From the NCBI RefSeq assembly GCF_021699055.1, contig NZ_SSXC01000002.1:62001-126000 (forward strand): a stretch of DNA of 64,000 nt, given 5' to 3'. Within the stretch, counting starts at the first letter, position 1. Every line of letters begins with the position of its first letter. Shown here one piece after another: positions 25,585 through 34,846 of this stretch. This DNA is from Blastococcus sp. MG754426. GTDB taxonomy: Bacteria > Actinomycetota > Actinomycetes > Mycobacteriales > Geodermatophilaceae. The notes under the pieces were generated by a model, which ran no database searches, was not told where the DNA came from, and saw nothing but the letters and a program-made list of their open reading frames with translations. Both the position numbers and the translations under genes were made by a program.

Positions 25585-27804
25585 TCAGTACGGCGGTGGC
25601 GTCGTCGAGGCCGCCAGACCGCTGGGCGTGGTCACGGTGAGGGTGCCGTCGGGAGCGAGGTGGTGCTGGCAGCCCGGGGCCTGGTGCTTGCCCCGGTGGT
25701 GCGGGGTGCAGTAGCCGACCAGGTTGGCCGCGCTCGTCTCGCCCTCGGGCCAGGGGCGATCGTGGTCCAGTTCGCCGCGCCTGGGGACCGGTCGACGGCA
25801 GCCGGGTTGCCGGCACCGGCGGTCGCGGGCGCGCAGGAACCGGTCGAGCCGCGCGCCCGGCCGGTACCCGTCGGTCGGCGGCGGAGCGCCCAGGCCCGGT
25901 AGGCCGCTCAGGTCGTGGGTGCAGCTCGCCCCGGCCCGCCGGCACGCGCTGTCGCCGCACCGGGAGCGCCGACGGAGCTCGTCGGCGTCGGTGAGCGCCA
26001 CCAGCGCGCCGGTCAACTCGTCGACCAGGGCGATCCGCGGGCGGTCGACCAGTCCCCCGCCACCGGTCCGGTCGAGCAGCTCGGCAAGCGCGCGCCGCTG
26101 GGCGTCGGTCGCGGCACCGAGCGCGCCGAGCGCGTCCGGCGCCGAGGAGGACCGCCCCGCCGAGCTGTCCCGCCGGGCCGCCTCGTCGGTCGAGTCGGCC
26201 ACCTCGGCGGCGTCCACGGCGCGGCGCGCCTTCCCCACCGCCCGCTCCAGGTCGAGCAGGACCGCTCCTGCGGCCTCGATCGCGCGGTCGGCCGCCGCCC
26301 ACGAGCCGGGCTCGGGCGCGGGGGCGTCGGCGAGCGCACGCCCGGAAGCGGGAGCGGGCGGACGCCCGCCCGCATGGGCGTCCTCGAGCTCGGGGGATGG
26401 TCCGGGTTCCGGTTCGAGCCAGGGTTCGGGTTCGGGACCGGGCTCCGTCCACGGGCCGTCGTCGGCACACCAGGCCGGCTCCACCCACGGGAGCAGATCG
26501 ATCTCAGCCGGCATCGCGTTCCAGCGCGCCGACTCCGCCAAGAACCTTACCTGAACCTCCGGCGGCGGGTCCTCCTCGCCGCCCCACTCCTGCAGGACGA
26601 GGGCCTCGGTGGCCGCCCACCAGTCGGCGAGCTGCTCCTCCTCGCTCGGGTACCAGTCCGCAGCACGCGCGCCTGGGGACACCGTCGGCTCGGCATCAGG
26701 GGCGTTGCCCCCGGCGGGCGCCACGGTGGGGCCACCGGTCGTGCCCGCAGCGGGAACCGGATCGCTTTCCGAGGGAGTGGTCGCATCCGCAGCGGTGTCT
26801 GCGTCCGCGGCGGGGGAAGGTTCCGGCGCGGCGGGAGAAGGTTCCGGCGGAACGGCCACCTCCGGAGCCGGGACGTCGGGGACGAGGCCGAATGCGCGAG
26901 CCAGGGCCCGCACCATCTCGGCCGGCACCACCTGGCCGTTGACCTCCCCCGGCTGGTCGCCACCGAGCAGGGTGCGCACGCCCGCCACCAGGGCGAGCTG
27001 GGCCTGCACGGGCGGCAGGCCGTTCTCGCCCGGCCGCAGCACCAGGTCGAGCAGGCAGTCGGCCATCTTCTGACCGCGGGTGCGCTGGTCGTCGGGCGTG
27101 GTCTCCAGGGCGTCGGCATAGCGGCCGAGCGCGTCGAGGAGCGCCTGGGCCTCCGGCACGGAGAGCAGCGCGCTGAGCACCGCCGTCCCGTCGGTGGTGC
27201 CTGGCCGGACCGAGATCCCGCGCTCGCGGAGCGCGCGGGTCAGCCGGCCGGCGGCGTCCCGGGCATCCCGGCGGAGCACCACCCGGCGGGCCTTGTCGCC
27301 CAGCTGGGCGGGGGTGGTGACCCGCCCGGCCGCCCAGGCGAGCAGCTCGGCCTCCACCTCGGCGCGGATCTTGGCGTCGGCGATCGGCGCGACGGTGCCG
27401 AGCATCGGCCACAGGTGCCCCTCGTGCAGCAGCCCTGCCTCGAGCGCGTCCAGCGTCCGCGGCAACCGGTGCACCAGCGTGAGGGACCGGGTGAGCAGCG
27501 CCTCGGCCGCCTGCGAGGTGCGGGACAGGCCGAGGACGAGCTCCTGCGTCGCCCACTCGCTGACGCCGGACAGCACCTCCGCACGCGACGCCCGGCGGTC
27601 GGCGCTCATGGCGCCCGGTTCGCCGGGCTGGCGGTCAGCTGAGGAGGGCCGGGTCGCGGCGAACTCGGCGATCGCCCGCGCGCGCAGCGCGGTCTGACGG
27701 GCGATCTGGCGGTCGGCGGCCTGGACCACCGCCAGCGGGCCGGTGGCCCACCCGGCCGCCGGCGCCACTGGCTCCGTGACCCCTGCCCGCTCCTCATCCA
27801 CCAT
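25585..27804 (-). CDS. DUF222/HNH endonuclease (13E12 repeat family)
   Basis: A 739-residue protein. The N-terminal DUF222 domain occupies about residues 25-330. A low-complexity Pro/Glu/Ala linker with EPSPAAPEPSPAADAD and EPGPEPEPWLEPEPG segments follows. The C-terminal HNH nuclease has CRQPGCRRPVPR, ELDHDRPWPEGE and LVGYCTPHHRGKH (about residues 650-695), with all expected His, Asn and Cys residues. This family is multicopy and often SOS-induced in Actinobacteria. Here a LexA-like box lies four bases before the ATG. The target DNA and biological role are unknown. The intact length argues for a functional copy. Confidence 0.92.
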   Translation of the reverse strand: MVDEERAGVTEPVAPAAGWATGPLAVVQAADRQIARQTALRARAIAEFAATRPSSADRQPGEPGAMSADRRASRAEVLSGVSEWATQELVLGLSRTSQAAEALLTRSLTLVHRLPRTLDALEAGLLHEGHLWPMLGTVAPIADAKIRAEVEAELLAWAAGRVTTPAQLGDKARRVVLRRDARDAAGRLTRALRERGISVRPGTTDGTAVLSALLSVPEAQALLDALGRYADALETTPDDQRTRGQKMADCLLDLVLRPGENGLPPVQAQLALVAGVRTLLGGDQPGEVNGQVVPAEMVRALARAFGLVPDVPAPEVAVPPEPSPAAPEPSPAADADTAADATTPSESDPVPAAGTTGGPTVAPAGGNAPDAEPTVSPGARAADWYPSEEEQLADWWAATEALVLQEWGGEEDPPPEVQVRFLAESARWNAMPAEIDLLPWVEPAWCADDGPWTEPGPEPEPWLEPEPGPSPELEDAHAGGRPPAPASGRALADAPAPEPGSWAAADRAIEAAGAVLLDLERAVGKARRAVDAAEVADSTDEAARRDSSAGRSSSAPDALGALGAATDAQRRALAELLDRTGGGGLVDRPRIALVDELTGALVALTDADELRRRSRCGDSACRRAGASCTHDLSGLPGLGAPPPTDGYRPGARLDRFLRARDRRCRQPGCRRPVPRRGELDHDRPWPEGETSAANLVGYCTPHHRGKHQAPGCQHHLAPDGTLTVTTPSGLAASTTPPPY

Positions 27805-27807
27805 GGA

Positions 27808-27823
27808 TCGAACATACGTTTGA
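27808..27823 (-). promoter_or_regulatory. LexA (SOS) box upstream of the HNH gene
   Basis: TCGAAC-ATAC-GTTTGA matches the actinobacterial SOS box TCGAAC-N4-GTTCGA at 11 of 12 positions and ends four bases before the start codon. Genes of the 13E12 family in mycobacteria are known LexA targets, which supports the call. Confidence 0.75.
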
Positions 27824-27841
27824 CCTCTGACAGTTCCGGCG

Positions 27842-28381
27842 TCAGCGAGCCCGCAGGTCCAGCCCCATCAGCACCTCGTCCCGGCGGTCGTCCACGCCGA
27901 TCTGGAGCGCACCGGGCCAGCACCCGGTCACGGTCCACCCGTGACGGCCGTAGAACGACTCCAGGCCCATCCCGCCCCGCACCTCGAGCCGCAGCGCGTC
28001 CAGACCGAGGTCGTCCCGTGCCGCACGGGCCACCTCGCCCATCAGCGCGCCACCGACCCCCGACCCCCGGGCGGCCGGCGACGTCTGGACGTGCGTCACC
28101 CGGGCCCAGTGCGCGGCGACCGGGTCGGCGTTGCCCGTGAGGACCAGCCAGCCGGCCACCCCGCCGTCGCTGAGCGCGACGAGGAGCCTGCGCAGCCGCG
28201 GGTCGAGCCCGGAGCCCAGGCGGTCGACCACCGGCGCGACGACGTCGTCGTCCACCGGGACCTGCCGGGCGAAGCCGACCGCTCCCCCGCCGTTGACCAC
28301 GTCCCGCCAGCAGCTGACCAGGTCCGCCCGCAGGGACGGGCTCACCTGGTCCGGCGCGGTCAGCCAGCGGAGCGGGGGCAC
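27842..28381 (-). CDS. GNAT-family N-acetyltransferase
   Basis: A 179-residue acetyltransferase. The acetyl-CoA binding motif A is VQTSPAARGSGVGGALM (about residues 98-114), followed by LRLEVRGGMGLESFYGRHGW, the usual beta5-alpha4 segment ending in the FYxxxGF-like FYGRHGW. The N-terminal half is helical and probably binds substrate. GTG start. It lies directly upstream of the HNH gene on the same strand, but the HNH SOS box falls between them. Acceptor substrate unknown. Confidence 0.88.
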   Translation of the reverse strand: MPPLRWLTAPDQVSPSLRADLVSCWRDVVNGGGAVGFARQVPVDDDVVAPVVDRLGSGLDPRLRRLLVALSDGGVAGWLVLTGNADPVAAHWARVTHVQTSPAARGSGVGGALMGEVARAARDDLGLDALRLEVRGGMGLESFYGRHGWTVTGCWPGALQIGVDDRRDEVLMGLDLRAR

Positions 28382-28606
28382 CGGCGGCGACTGTCAAGCC
28401 CTCACGATGCGGCCGGGGGCGCCTGGGGACACCGGGGCCCGCGGGAGTGACGAGCCGGTCCGTTCGGGCCATGACAGTCACCACAGCAGCCGGACCGCGG
28501 TCCACGAAAGCGCTGGTCAACGGCCCACCGGGAGGCCGCCATACGTGGCGACGGCGGGGGCGCGCCGGAGGGGCCCGTTGGGCGTGTTGCCCGGCCGCCG
28601 ATCAGA

Positions 28607-30394
28607 ATGGGCCCCGACATGGCGACTGCAGCAGCAGCGGCGGCCCGGGCCCCGCAGACGACCAGCCGACCGCTCCGGGCATGGCAGCAGGCCGCCCTCG
28701 CGCAGTACGAGGAGGCCGCCCCCAAGGACTTCCTCGTCACCGCTACGCCGGGCGCCGGGAAGACGACGTTCGCCCTGACGCTGGCCGCCCGGTTGCTCTC
28801 GCGGCGGGAGGTCGCCCGCGTGGTCGTCGTCGCCCCCACCGACCACCTGCGGCTGCAGTGGGCCGAAGCCGCCGATGCGATGGGCATCGTCCTCGACCCG
28901 AACCTCACCAACGCCGTCGGCCCGGTGCGCGCCGGCACCCAGGGGTACGTGACCACCTACGCCCAGGTGGCCGGCAAGCCGATGCTGCACGCCGCCCGCG
29001 CCACCGCCGTGAAGTCGCTGGTGATCCTCGACGAGGTGCACCACGCCGGCGACGGCCTCTCCTGGGGCGAGGCGGTCGAGGAGGCCTACGGCATGGCCGC
29101 GCGCCGGCTGTGCCTCACCGGGACGCCGTTCCGCACCAAGCCCGACGAGCGCATCCCCTTCGTCCGGTACGAGGAGGACACCTTCGAGGGCGAGGCCGGC
29201 GGCCTGGTCAGCCGCGCCGACTACACCTACGGCTACAAGGAGGCGCTGGCCGACAACGTCGTCCGCCCGGTCGTCTTCGCCGCCTACACCGGCACCTCGC
29301 GCTGGCGGAACTCCGCCGGGGAGGTCGTCGCCGCGTCGCTGAGCGAGGCCGGTACCAAGTCGGTGGAGATGCAGGCCTGGCGCACCGCGCTGGACCCCAG
29401 GGGCCAGTGGGTGCCGCACGTCATCGCCGCGATGGACGACCGGATCACCCACCTGCGCGAGGAGGGCGGCATGCCGGACGCGGCCGGGCTGATCCTCGCC
29501 AGCGACCAGGACGACGCCCGCGACTACGCGAAGATCGTGCGGCGGGTGACCGGCAAGGCGCCGGAGCTGATCCTCTCGGACGACCCGAAGGCGTCGAAGA
29601 AGATCGAGCGGTTCGCGACCGGCTCGGCCCGCATCGCCGTCTGCGTCCGCATGATCTCCGAGGGCGTCGACGTGCCGCGCGCCGCCGTCCTCGCGTGGAT
29701 GACCTCCTACCGGACGCCGCTGTTCTTCGCGCAGGCGGTCGGCCGCGTCGTCCGGTCCCGCTCCCCGCACGAGTCGGCGACGGTGTTCCTCCCCGCGGTG
29801 CGCCCGCTGCTGACGCTGGCCGCCTCCATGGAGGAGCAGCGCAACCACGTCATGCCGCCGCCGAAGACGGTCCAGGGCGACGAGCTCGACCTCGAGCCGC
29901 TGCCGCCCAAGGAGAAGGACCCCGACGGCATGAAGCAGTGGGAGGCCCTGGAGGCCGACGCCCGCTTCGCGCACGTCCTCCACGGGGGGACGGCACACAC
30001 CGGCGAGGGCCGCGCGGCGACCGTCGTCGCACCCGAGGAGGAGGACTTCCTCGGCATCCCGGGCCTGCTCACCCCCGAGCAGACGGCGTCGCTGCTGGCC
30101 AAGCGGGACGAGGAGCTGCGGCTGCGCATCGCGCAGAGCCACCGGGACGACGCCGACGACTTCATGGTCGTCGAGGACCACCCCGACGAGGACGACGCCG
30201 GCCGCTCCTGGCGCGATGCGGCGGAGCTGCGCCGGGAGATCAACAAGCTGGTCAACCGCGTGGCGGCGCGCACCTCGCAGCCGCAGGCCGTGGTGCACAC
30301 GCAGCTGCGCCAGCAGGTCCCCGGCCCCCCGTCGGCGTCCGCGTCGGTGGATGTCCTCCGAGCCCGCCGGGAGCGCCTCCGCACGATGCTCTGA
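28607..30394 (+). CDS. DEAD/DEAH-box SF2 helicase
   Basis: A 595-residue helicase with motif I TATPGAGKTT (about 45-54), motif Ia VVVAPTDHLRLQW, motif II DEVHH (142-146) and motif III LTGTPFR. The C-terminal RecA domain carries MISEGVDVPRAAVLAWM and motif VI QAVGRVVRSRSP. An acidic linker and a basic C-terminal coil (LRARRERLRTML) follow. The sequence is unlike XPB or UvrB and matches a widespread actinobacterial group of unassigned helicases. ATG 28607 and ATG 28619 are both possible. It sits close to the SOS-linked HNH gene and XPB. Confidence 0.88.
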   Translation: MGPDMATAAAAAARAPQTTSRPLRAWQQAALAQYEEAAPKDFLVTATPGAGKTTFALTLAARLLSRREVARVVVVAPTDHLRLQWAEAADAMGIVLDPNLTNAVGPVRAGTQGYVTTYAQVAGKPMLHAARATAVKSLVILDEVHHAGDGLSWGEAVEEAYGMAARRLCLTGTPFRTKPDERIPFVRYEEDTFEGEAGGLVSRADYTYGYKEALADNVVRPVVFAAYTGTSRWRNSAGEVVAASLSEAGTKSVEMQAWRTALDPRGQWVPHVIAAMDDRITHLREEGGMPDAAGLILASDQDDARDYAKIVRRVTGKAPELILSDDPKASKKIERFATGSARIAVCVRMISEGVDVPRAAVLAWMTSYRTPLFFAQAVGRVVRSRSPHESATVFLPAVRPLLTLAASMEEQRNHVMPPPKTVQGDELDLEPLPPKEKDPDGMKQWEALEADARFAHVLHGGTAHTGEGRAATVVAPEEEDFLGIPGLLTPEQTASLLAKRDEELRLRIAQSHRDDADDFMVVEDHPDEDDAGRSWRDAAELRREINKLVNRVAARTSQPQAVVHTQLRQQVPGPPSASASVDVLRARRERLRTML

Positions 30395-30500
30395 CCGAGG
30401 TGTGGGCGGTAGCTGCCCGACGGGCCTCCTGATCTGCGGTCACCGCTCAAGGGCCACCGCTCGGGTCCGCCGGCGCTTCGGGCCGGAGGCACACCGGGAG

Positions 30501-30512
30501 TACCGTCTCCCG
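30501..30512 (+). promoter_or_regulatory. Leaderless -10 of the alpha/beta hydrolase
   Basis: TACCGT at 30501-30506 ends six bases before the ATG at 30513. GAGTACCGTCTC is also a partial inverted repeat. Confidence 0.5.
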
Positions 30513-31301
30513 ATGGAGACGGTAGAGGTGCACGGCCTCCGCCTGGCATACCGCCGTACCGGCCACGGGCCAGCCGTGGTGTTCGTCCACGGCGGCGCCG
30601 AGGACGGTCGCGCCTGGACACCGCAGCTCGACGCGCTCTCCCGCGAGTTCACGGTGATCGCCTGGGACGAACCCGGCGCCGGGCGATCCGAGGACATGCC
30701 GGACCAGTTCGGCCTCTCCGACTACGCCGACTGCCTCGCGGGGATGATCCGCGCGCTCGGGGTCTCGCCCACCTCGCTCGTCGGCCTCTCATGGGGCACG
30801 ACCGTGATCCTCGAGCTGTACCGACGGCACCCCGCGGTGATCCGGAGCATGGTGCTGGCTGACGGATACGCCGGGTGGCGGGGTTCGCTGGGCGCCGAGG
30901 AGGCCGACGCCAGGTTGGCCCTCGTGCGCGCCGCGCTGACCGAGCCGGCTGAGGCATTCGATCCGACCCTGCCCGGGCTCTTCGCGGGTGATCCACCCCC
31001 GCCTTTCGTGCCGCTCCTGAACGCGATGGCGGCGGACGTCAGACGCCGCAGCATGTTGATCGCCCTCACCGCTATGGCACGGGCCGATCTCACCGACGTC
31101 CTGCCGACCGTCCAGGTGCCCACCCAGTTGATCTGGGGCGCCCTCGATGCGCGGTCGCCGCTGTCGGTGGCACGCGAGTTCGAGCGCCGGATCCCTGGAG
31201 CTCGCCTGGCGGTCATCCCCGATTGCGGACACGTCAGCAACCTCGAGGCACCGCACCTCTTCAACGAGATCGTTCGCGGCTTCCTCGACAGCCAGCGCTG
31301 A
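30513..31301 (+). CDS. Alpha/beta-fold hydrolase
   Basis: A 262-residue serine hydrolase. The oxyanion loop VVFVHGGAEDGRAW comes first, then the nucleophile elbow GLSWGTT. The acid is in LIWGALDARSPLSVA and the catalytic histidine in IPDCGHVSNLEAP. Composition is slightly less GC-rich and codon use less extreme than in its neighbours, hinting at later acquisition, though weakly. It lacks a signal peptide. Substrate unknown; the family includes esterases, haloperoxidase-like and lactone hydrolases. Confidence 0.9.
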   Translation: METVEVHGLRLAYRRTGHGPAVVFVHGGAEDGRAWTPQLDALSREFTVIAWDEPGAGRSEDMPDQFGLSDYADCLAGMIRALGVSPTSLVGLSWGTTVILELYRRHPAVIRSMVLADGYAGWRGSLGAEEADARLALVRAALTEPAEAFDPTLPGLFAGDPPPPFVPLLNAMAADVRRRSMLIALTAMARADLTDVLPTVQVPTQLIWGALDARSPLSVAREFERRIPGARLAVIPDCGHVSNLEAPHLFNEIVRGFLDSQR

Positions 31302-31441
31302 CGGCCGAGCCGCCGGGCAGGGGGGCGCGATGGGGGGCACGCCCGGTGACACCGCGCGCACCGCAGCCAGGTGGCGTCCGCTGTGCCGCGAAGCCGCTGC
31401 GTCGCGCTCGCGCCCCTCCGAGGTCCGCTCGCCGCGATCGG

Positions 31442-34432
31442 TCAGGGCACCGGCAAGAGCCCGCGCTGGGCGGCGATGGCCACGGCCTCGGTGCGGCCGT
31501 TCGCGCCCAGCTTCGCCAGGATGTTGCTGACGTGCACGCTGGCGGTCTTCTCGCTGATGTAGAGCTCCGCGCCGATCTGCCGGTTGGTGCGGCCCTTCGC
31601 CAGCAGCGCCAGCACCGACTGCTCCCGCGGGGTCAGCACCGCGGCCGGGTCGACCAACCGCACCCCGGGCAGGTCGACGTCGAGCCGGCCCCGGCGGACC
31701 AGCGCCTCGACCGCCTCGCGCAGCGGCGTGGCACCCAGCCGGACGGCGACCTCGTGCGCCGCGCGGGCCTCCACCGCGGCGCCGGCCCGGTCGTCGGTGG
31801 CCAGCAGCGCCTCGGCCAGCCGCCGCCGCGACCGCGCCTGCTCGTAGACGTGGCCGTAGCCGAACGCCTCGGCGGCGGCCTGCCACAGCTCGGGCGCGGC
31901 CTTCCCGGCCAGGCGGGCGTGCTCGGCGTCGACCCGCGCCCGCCACGCGAGGCCCTCGACACCCATCCCGCCGACCGACCGCTCGAACACCTCGACGGCC
32001 GACCGGGCGATCTCCACGAGCTCCTCGCCGCGGTGCACCCACCCGTCCGCCGTCACGCGGTCCCCCACCAGCCGGGCGGCGGCCGCGGCATCGGCAACCG
32101 CGCCCAGCGCCGTGGCGACCAGCCGCAGCACGCCCAGGTGGTCGAACCGCCACACCTCGCGCAGCCGGGCGCTGGTCGCGATCGCGACGTCCACCGCCCG
32201 CGCCGCGTCGCCCGCCCAGGCGGCCAGGTCGATCTCCGCCGCGCCGGTGACCAGCGAGAGCAGGTAGTGGGCGTTGACCCGCTCGACCAGCGACCGCGCC
32301 CAGGCCAGCCGGTCCCGTGCCGCCGGGTCACCCCGGCCGACCAGCACGAGCAGCGCGGCGGCGCGCACGTGCGCCGCCATCTCGGGCACCCGCGCCAGCG
32401 CGTCGGCCTCGGCCAGGCTCGCGTCCCACTCCCCCACCGTGTACAGCGCCGTCACCCGCAGGTGCCGCAGCCCGGCCGGGTAGGTGGCCCACTCGACGCC
32501 CAGCGCCCGGGCCCGCTCGGTCGCCTCCCCGGTGAGGGCCACCGCGCCCGGCACGTCCCCGGCCTCGAACCGGTCGACGGCGAGGTTGAACCAGGCCCGC
32601 ATCTCGACGTCGACGTCGCCCGAGCGCCGCCCCCGCTCCAACGCCTCGCCCAGCCGACGCCGCACCCCCTCCACGTCCGCGGCCGGCCGGGACCGCACCT
32701 GCGAGACGGCGGTGTCCGACCACGCGGCGTCCAGGCCGAGGACGTCGGCCGCCGCGAGCGCCTCCTCCGCGGCCGCGTCGCCCTCGGCGAGGAGGTTGAG
32801 GCTGAAGCACATGCGCGCGTGCGTGGCCGCCGCCCACGTGCGCAGCTCCGACGGCGGCTCGGCCGGGACCAGCGCCATCGCCGCGCTGCTCTCCCGGTAG
32901 CCGCCGGTGTGGTCCTCGATACGCACCAGGGCCTGGGCGAGCGTGTAGTGCAGCCGCGCCCGGGTCCCCGGGTCGCCGTCGGGCCCCACCAGCTCCAGCG
33001 CGGCGCGCAGCAGCCCCGCGGCGCGGTGCAGCTCGCCCGACGTGCGGGCCGCGGCGGCCGTCTCCACCAGCAACGCCACCTGGTCGCGGCCGGCCCGCCC
33101 GGCCGCGTCGGGCACCGCCGGCCACAGTGCGAGCGCTGCCTCGAGGTGCTGCAGCTGCTCGGCGGGCGCGCCGACGGCGCACGCGTCGGACGCCGCCTCC
33201 AGCGAGGCGCTGAACGCGCCCGGCAGGTCGTTGCTCTCCCGCGCGTGGTGCGCCCGCTCGGCGGCGGTGCCGGCGTCGGCGTGCGCGGCCAGGTAGCCGG
33301 CGATCGCCGCGTGCAGCCGCACCCGCTCGCCGGGCAGCAGGTCGGTCAGCACGGCCTCCCGCAGCAGCGCGTGCCGGAAGCGGTAGCGGCCGTCGTCGGA
33401 GACGACGAGGAGGTGGTGGTGCACCACCTCGGCGAGCGCCCGCTCCAGCTCGTCGGGCGCCAGCTCACCGATGGCGGCGACCAGCTCGTGGCGCACCCGC
33501 CGCCCCGCCACCGCGGCCACCCGCAGCACCCGCTGGGCGGCCGGGGAGCGCTGCTCCACCCGCGCCAGCAGGACGTCGGCCAGCGCGAGCGGTAGCGCCT
33601 CGCCCTGCAGCCCGGCGGCCAGCAGCTCCTCGGCGTAGAAGGCGTTGCCCTCGGCGCGGGCGACGACGTCCTCCACGGCGCTCTGCGGGAGGTCGGCGCT
33701 CGCCAGCCCGCGGACCAGGTCGCCGACGGCCGCGTCGGGCAGCGGCGCGAGGTCGAGGCGCTCGACGCCCGGCAGCCGCACCAGCTCGGCCAGCAGCGGG
33801 CGCAGCGGGTGCCGGCGGTGCAGGTCGTCGGCGCGGTAGGAGGCGACGACGGCGACCGGCTCGTCGACCAGCCGGGCCAGCAGGTAGCGCAGCAGGTCGC
33901 GGCTGGACCGGTCGGCCCAGTGCACGTCCTCGAGGACGACGAGCAGCGGGCCTGCGGCGGCGAGCTCGCACAGCAGCGCGGCGACCGACTCGAACAGCTG
34001 CAGCCGCCCGTCGTCGACCGGCTGCGGCGCGGCCCGGTGCGGCAGCGGGCGGCCGAGGTCCAGTCCCTCGCCCGGCGGCGGCACGGGGACGACCGCGCCC
34101 GGGTGGCCGGCGAGGAAGCCGGTCAGGACCGGGTTCGCCCGGGCCGCCGGCACCAGCTCGGGGTCGGCGGCGAGCGGGCGGAGGAGGTCGACGAAGGGCA
34201 GGTAGGGCAGCCCGACGTCGCCGAGGTCCACGCAGTGCCCGGTGAGCACCCGCAGCCCGCGCGCGGCCGCCTCCCGGCCCAGCTCGTCGAGCAGGCGGGT
34301 CTTGCCGACGCCGGCGTCGCCGGCCAGCAGCGTCGCGCACGCCCGGCCGGCGGCGGCCCGCTCCACCTGCGCGAGCAGGCGGGCGAGCTCCTCGGCCCGG
34401 CCCACCAGCGGGGCGTCGTCCCAGCGTGACAC
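31442..34432 (-). CDS. Large ATP-binding LuxR-family (LAL/MalT-like) regulator
   Basis: A 996-residue STAND-type regulator. The N-terminal AAA-like ATPase has Walker A GDAGVGKT (residues 38-45) and Walker B LLVVLEDVHWAD. A long helical TPR-like region spans about 400-920. The C-terminal LuxR helix-turn-helix is LTPREQSVLALLAKGRTNRQIG through KTASVHVSNILAKLG. Such proteins bind an inducer, oligomerise with ATP and activate promoters. The start is GTG 34432; longer forms have no family support. An inverted repeat with 7-base arms spans the start codon and may be an autoregulatory site. Target genes are not evident. Confidence 0.92.
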   Translation of the reverse strand: MSRWDDAPLVGRAEELARLLAQVERAAAGRACATLLAGDAGVGKTRLLDELGREAAARGLRVLTGHCVDLGDVGLPYLPFVDLLRPLAADPELVPAARANPVLTGFLAGHPGAVVPVPPPGEGLDLGRPLPHRAAPQPVDDGRLQLFESVAALLCELAAAGPLLVVLEDVHWADRSSRDLLRYLLARLVDEPVAVVASYRADDLHRRHPLRPLLAELVRLPGVERLDLAPLPDAAVGDLVRGLASADLPQSAVEDVVARAEGNAFYAEELLAAGLQGEALPLALADVLLARVEQRSPAAQRVLRVAAVAGRRVRHELVAAIGELAPDELERALAEVVHHHLLVVSDDGRYRFRHALLREAVLTDLLPGERVRLHAAIAGYLAAHADAGTAAERAHHARESNDLPGAFSASLEAASDACAVGAPAEQLQHLEAALALWPAVPDAAGRAGRDQVALLVETAAAARTSGELHRAAGLLRAALELVGPDGDPGTRARLHYTLAQALVRIEDHTGGYRESSAAMALVPAEPPSELRTWAAATHARMCFSLNLLAEGDAAAEEALAAADVLGLDAAWSDTAVSQVRSRPAADVEGVRRRLGEALERGRRSGDVDVEMRAWFNLAVDRFEAGDVPGAVALTGEATERARALGVEWATYPAGLRHLRVTALYTVGEWDASLAEADALARVPEMAAHVRAAALLVLVGRGDPAARDRLAWARSLVERVNAHYLLSLVTGAAEIDLAAWAGDAARAVDVAIATSARLREVWRFDHLGVLRLVATALGAVADAAAAARLVGDRVTADGWVHRGEELVEIARSAVEVFERSVGGMGVEGLAWRARVDAEHARLAGKAAPELWQAAAEAFGYGHVYEQARSRRRLAEALLATDDRAGAAVEARAAHEVAVRLGATPLREAVEALVRRGRLDVDLPGVRLVDPAAVLTPREQSVLALLAKGRTNRQIGAELYISEKTASVHVSNILAKLGANGRTEAVAIAAQRGLLPVP

Positions 34433-34440
34433 GGCTGGGA
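34419..34440. promoter_or_regulatory. Inverted repeat spanning the LAL regulator start codon
   Basis: TCCCAGC at 34419-34425 and GCTGGGA at 34434-34440 are perfect 7-base arms around an 8-base spacer that contains the start codon. It could be an operator or an mRNA hairpin that hides the start. Confidence 0.45.
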
Positions 34441-34494
34441 TCGTGGCACGCGGGGGTGACCGATCGCGGCCGGTCCCACCCGGCCGGGGTGCGC

Positions 34495-34620
34495 TCAGCG
34501 CGAACGCCGGTGCCGGCGGAGCCAGGAACCCCGCCGGGTGCCGGTGGTGCGGCCGATCCCCTGGAGGACCTCGCGGCGGTAGGCGAGCTCGGCCTCGAGG
34601 CCGGGGTTGGGGTAGGTCAT
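34495..34620 (-). CDS. Small basic 41-residue protein
   Basis: Begins MTYPNPGLEAELAYRREVL and ends in a basic run WLRRHRRSR. AGGGA lies six bases before the ATG at 34620, which favours it over starts further upstream. Short proteins with an aromatic N-terminus, a charged helix and an Arg-rich tail are common but uncharacterised in this group of organisms. It lies just upstream of the LAL regulator on the same strand, 62 bases away. Confidence 0.55.
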   Translation of the reverse strand: MTYPNPGLEAELAYRREVLQGIGRTTGTRRGSWLRRHRRSR

Positions 34621-34846
34621 CGTCGTCCCTCTCTCGTCGGTGGTGACACGAGGAACGGTCGTGCTGAGGCCGGGGGCCGGGCATCGGGCGGTCACGCCGT
34701 CCGCGGTGGGGACGCACACCTAAGGGGCCCTCAGCCGCCACCCGTCAGGGTGACACCGGGGCCGGGACGCGGTTGACCGGCCGGCTCGCGGGAACCGCTG
34801 CCCTCGCGAGCCGGCGCCCCGCCGGCCGCCACCGGAGGAGTTCGTC

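Noticed and set aside
23210-26488. A 1092-residue open frame on the minus strand across the XPB gene
   Set aside because: It is antisense to a gene with clear helicase motifs and is composed of Gly/Arg/His/Gln-rich low-complexity sequence. Such frames arise from high GC with few stop codons.
27804-30394. HNH nuclease plus helicase as a defence island
   Set aside because: The helicase is of a widespread housekeeping-like actinobacterial type on the opposite strand, separated by a GNAT gene. There is no mobile-element or composition signal.
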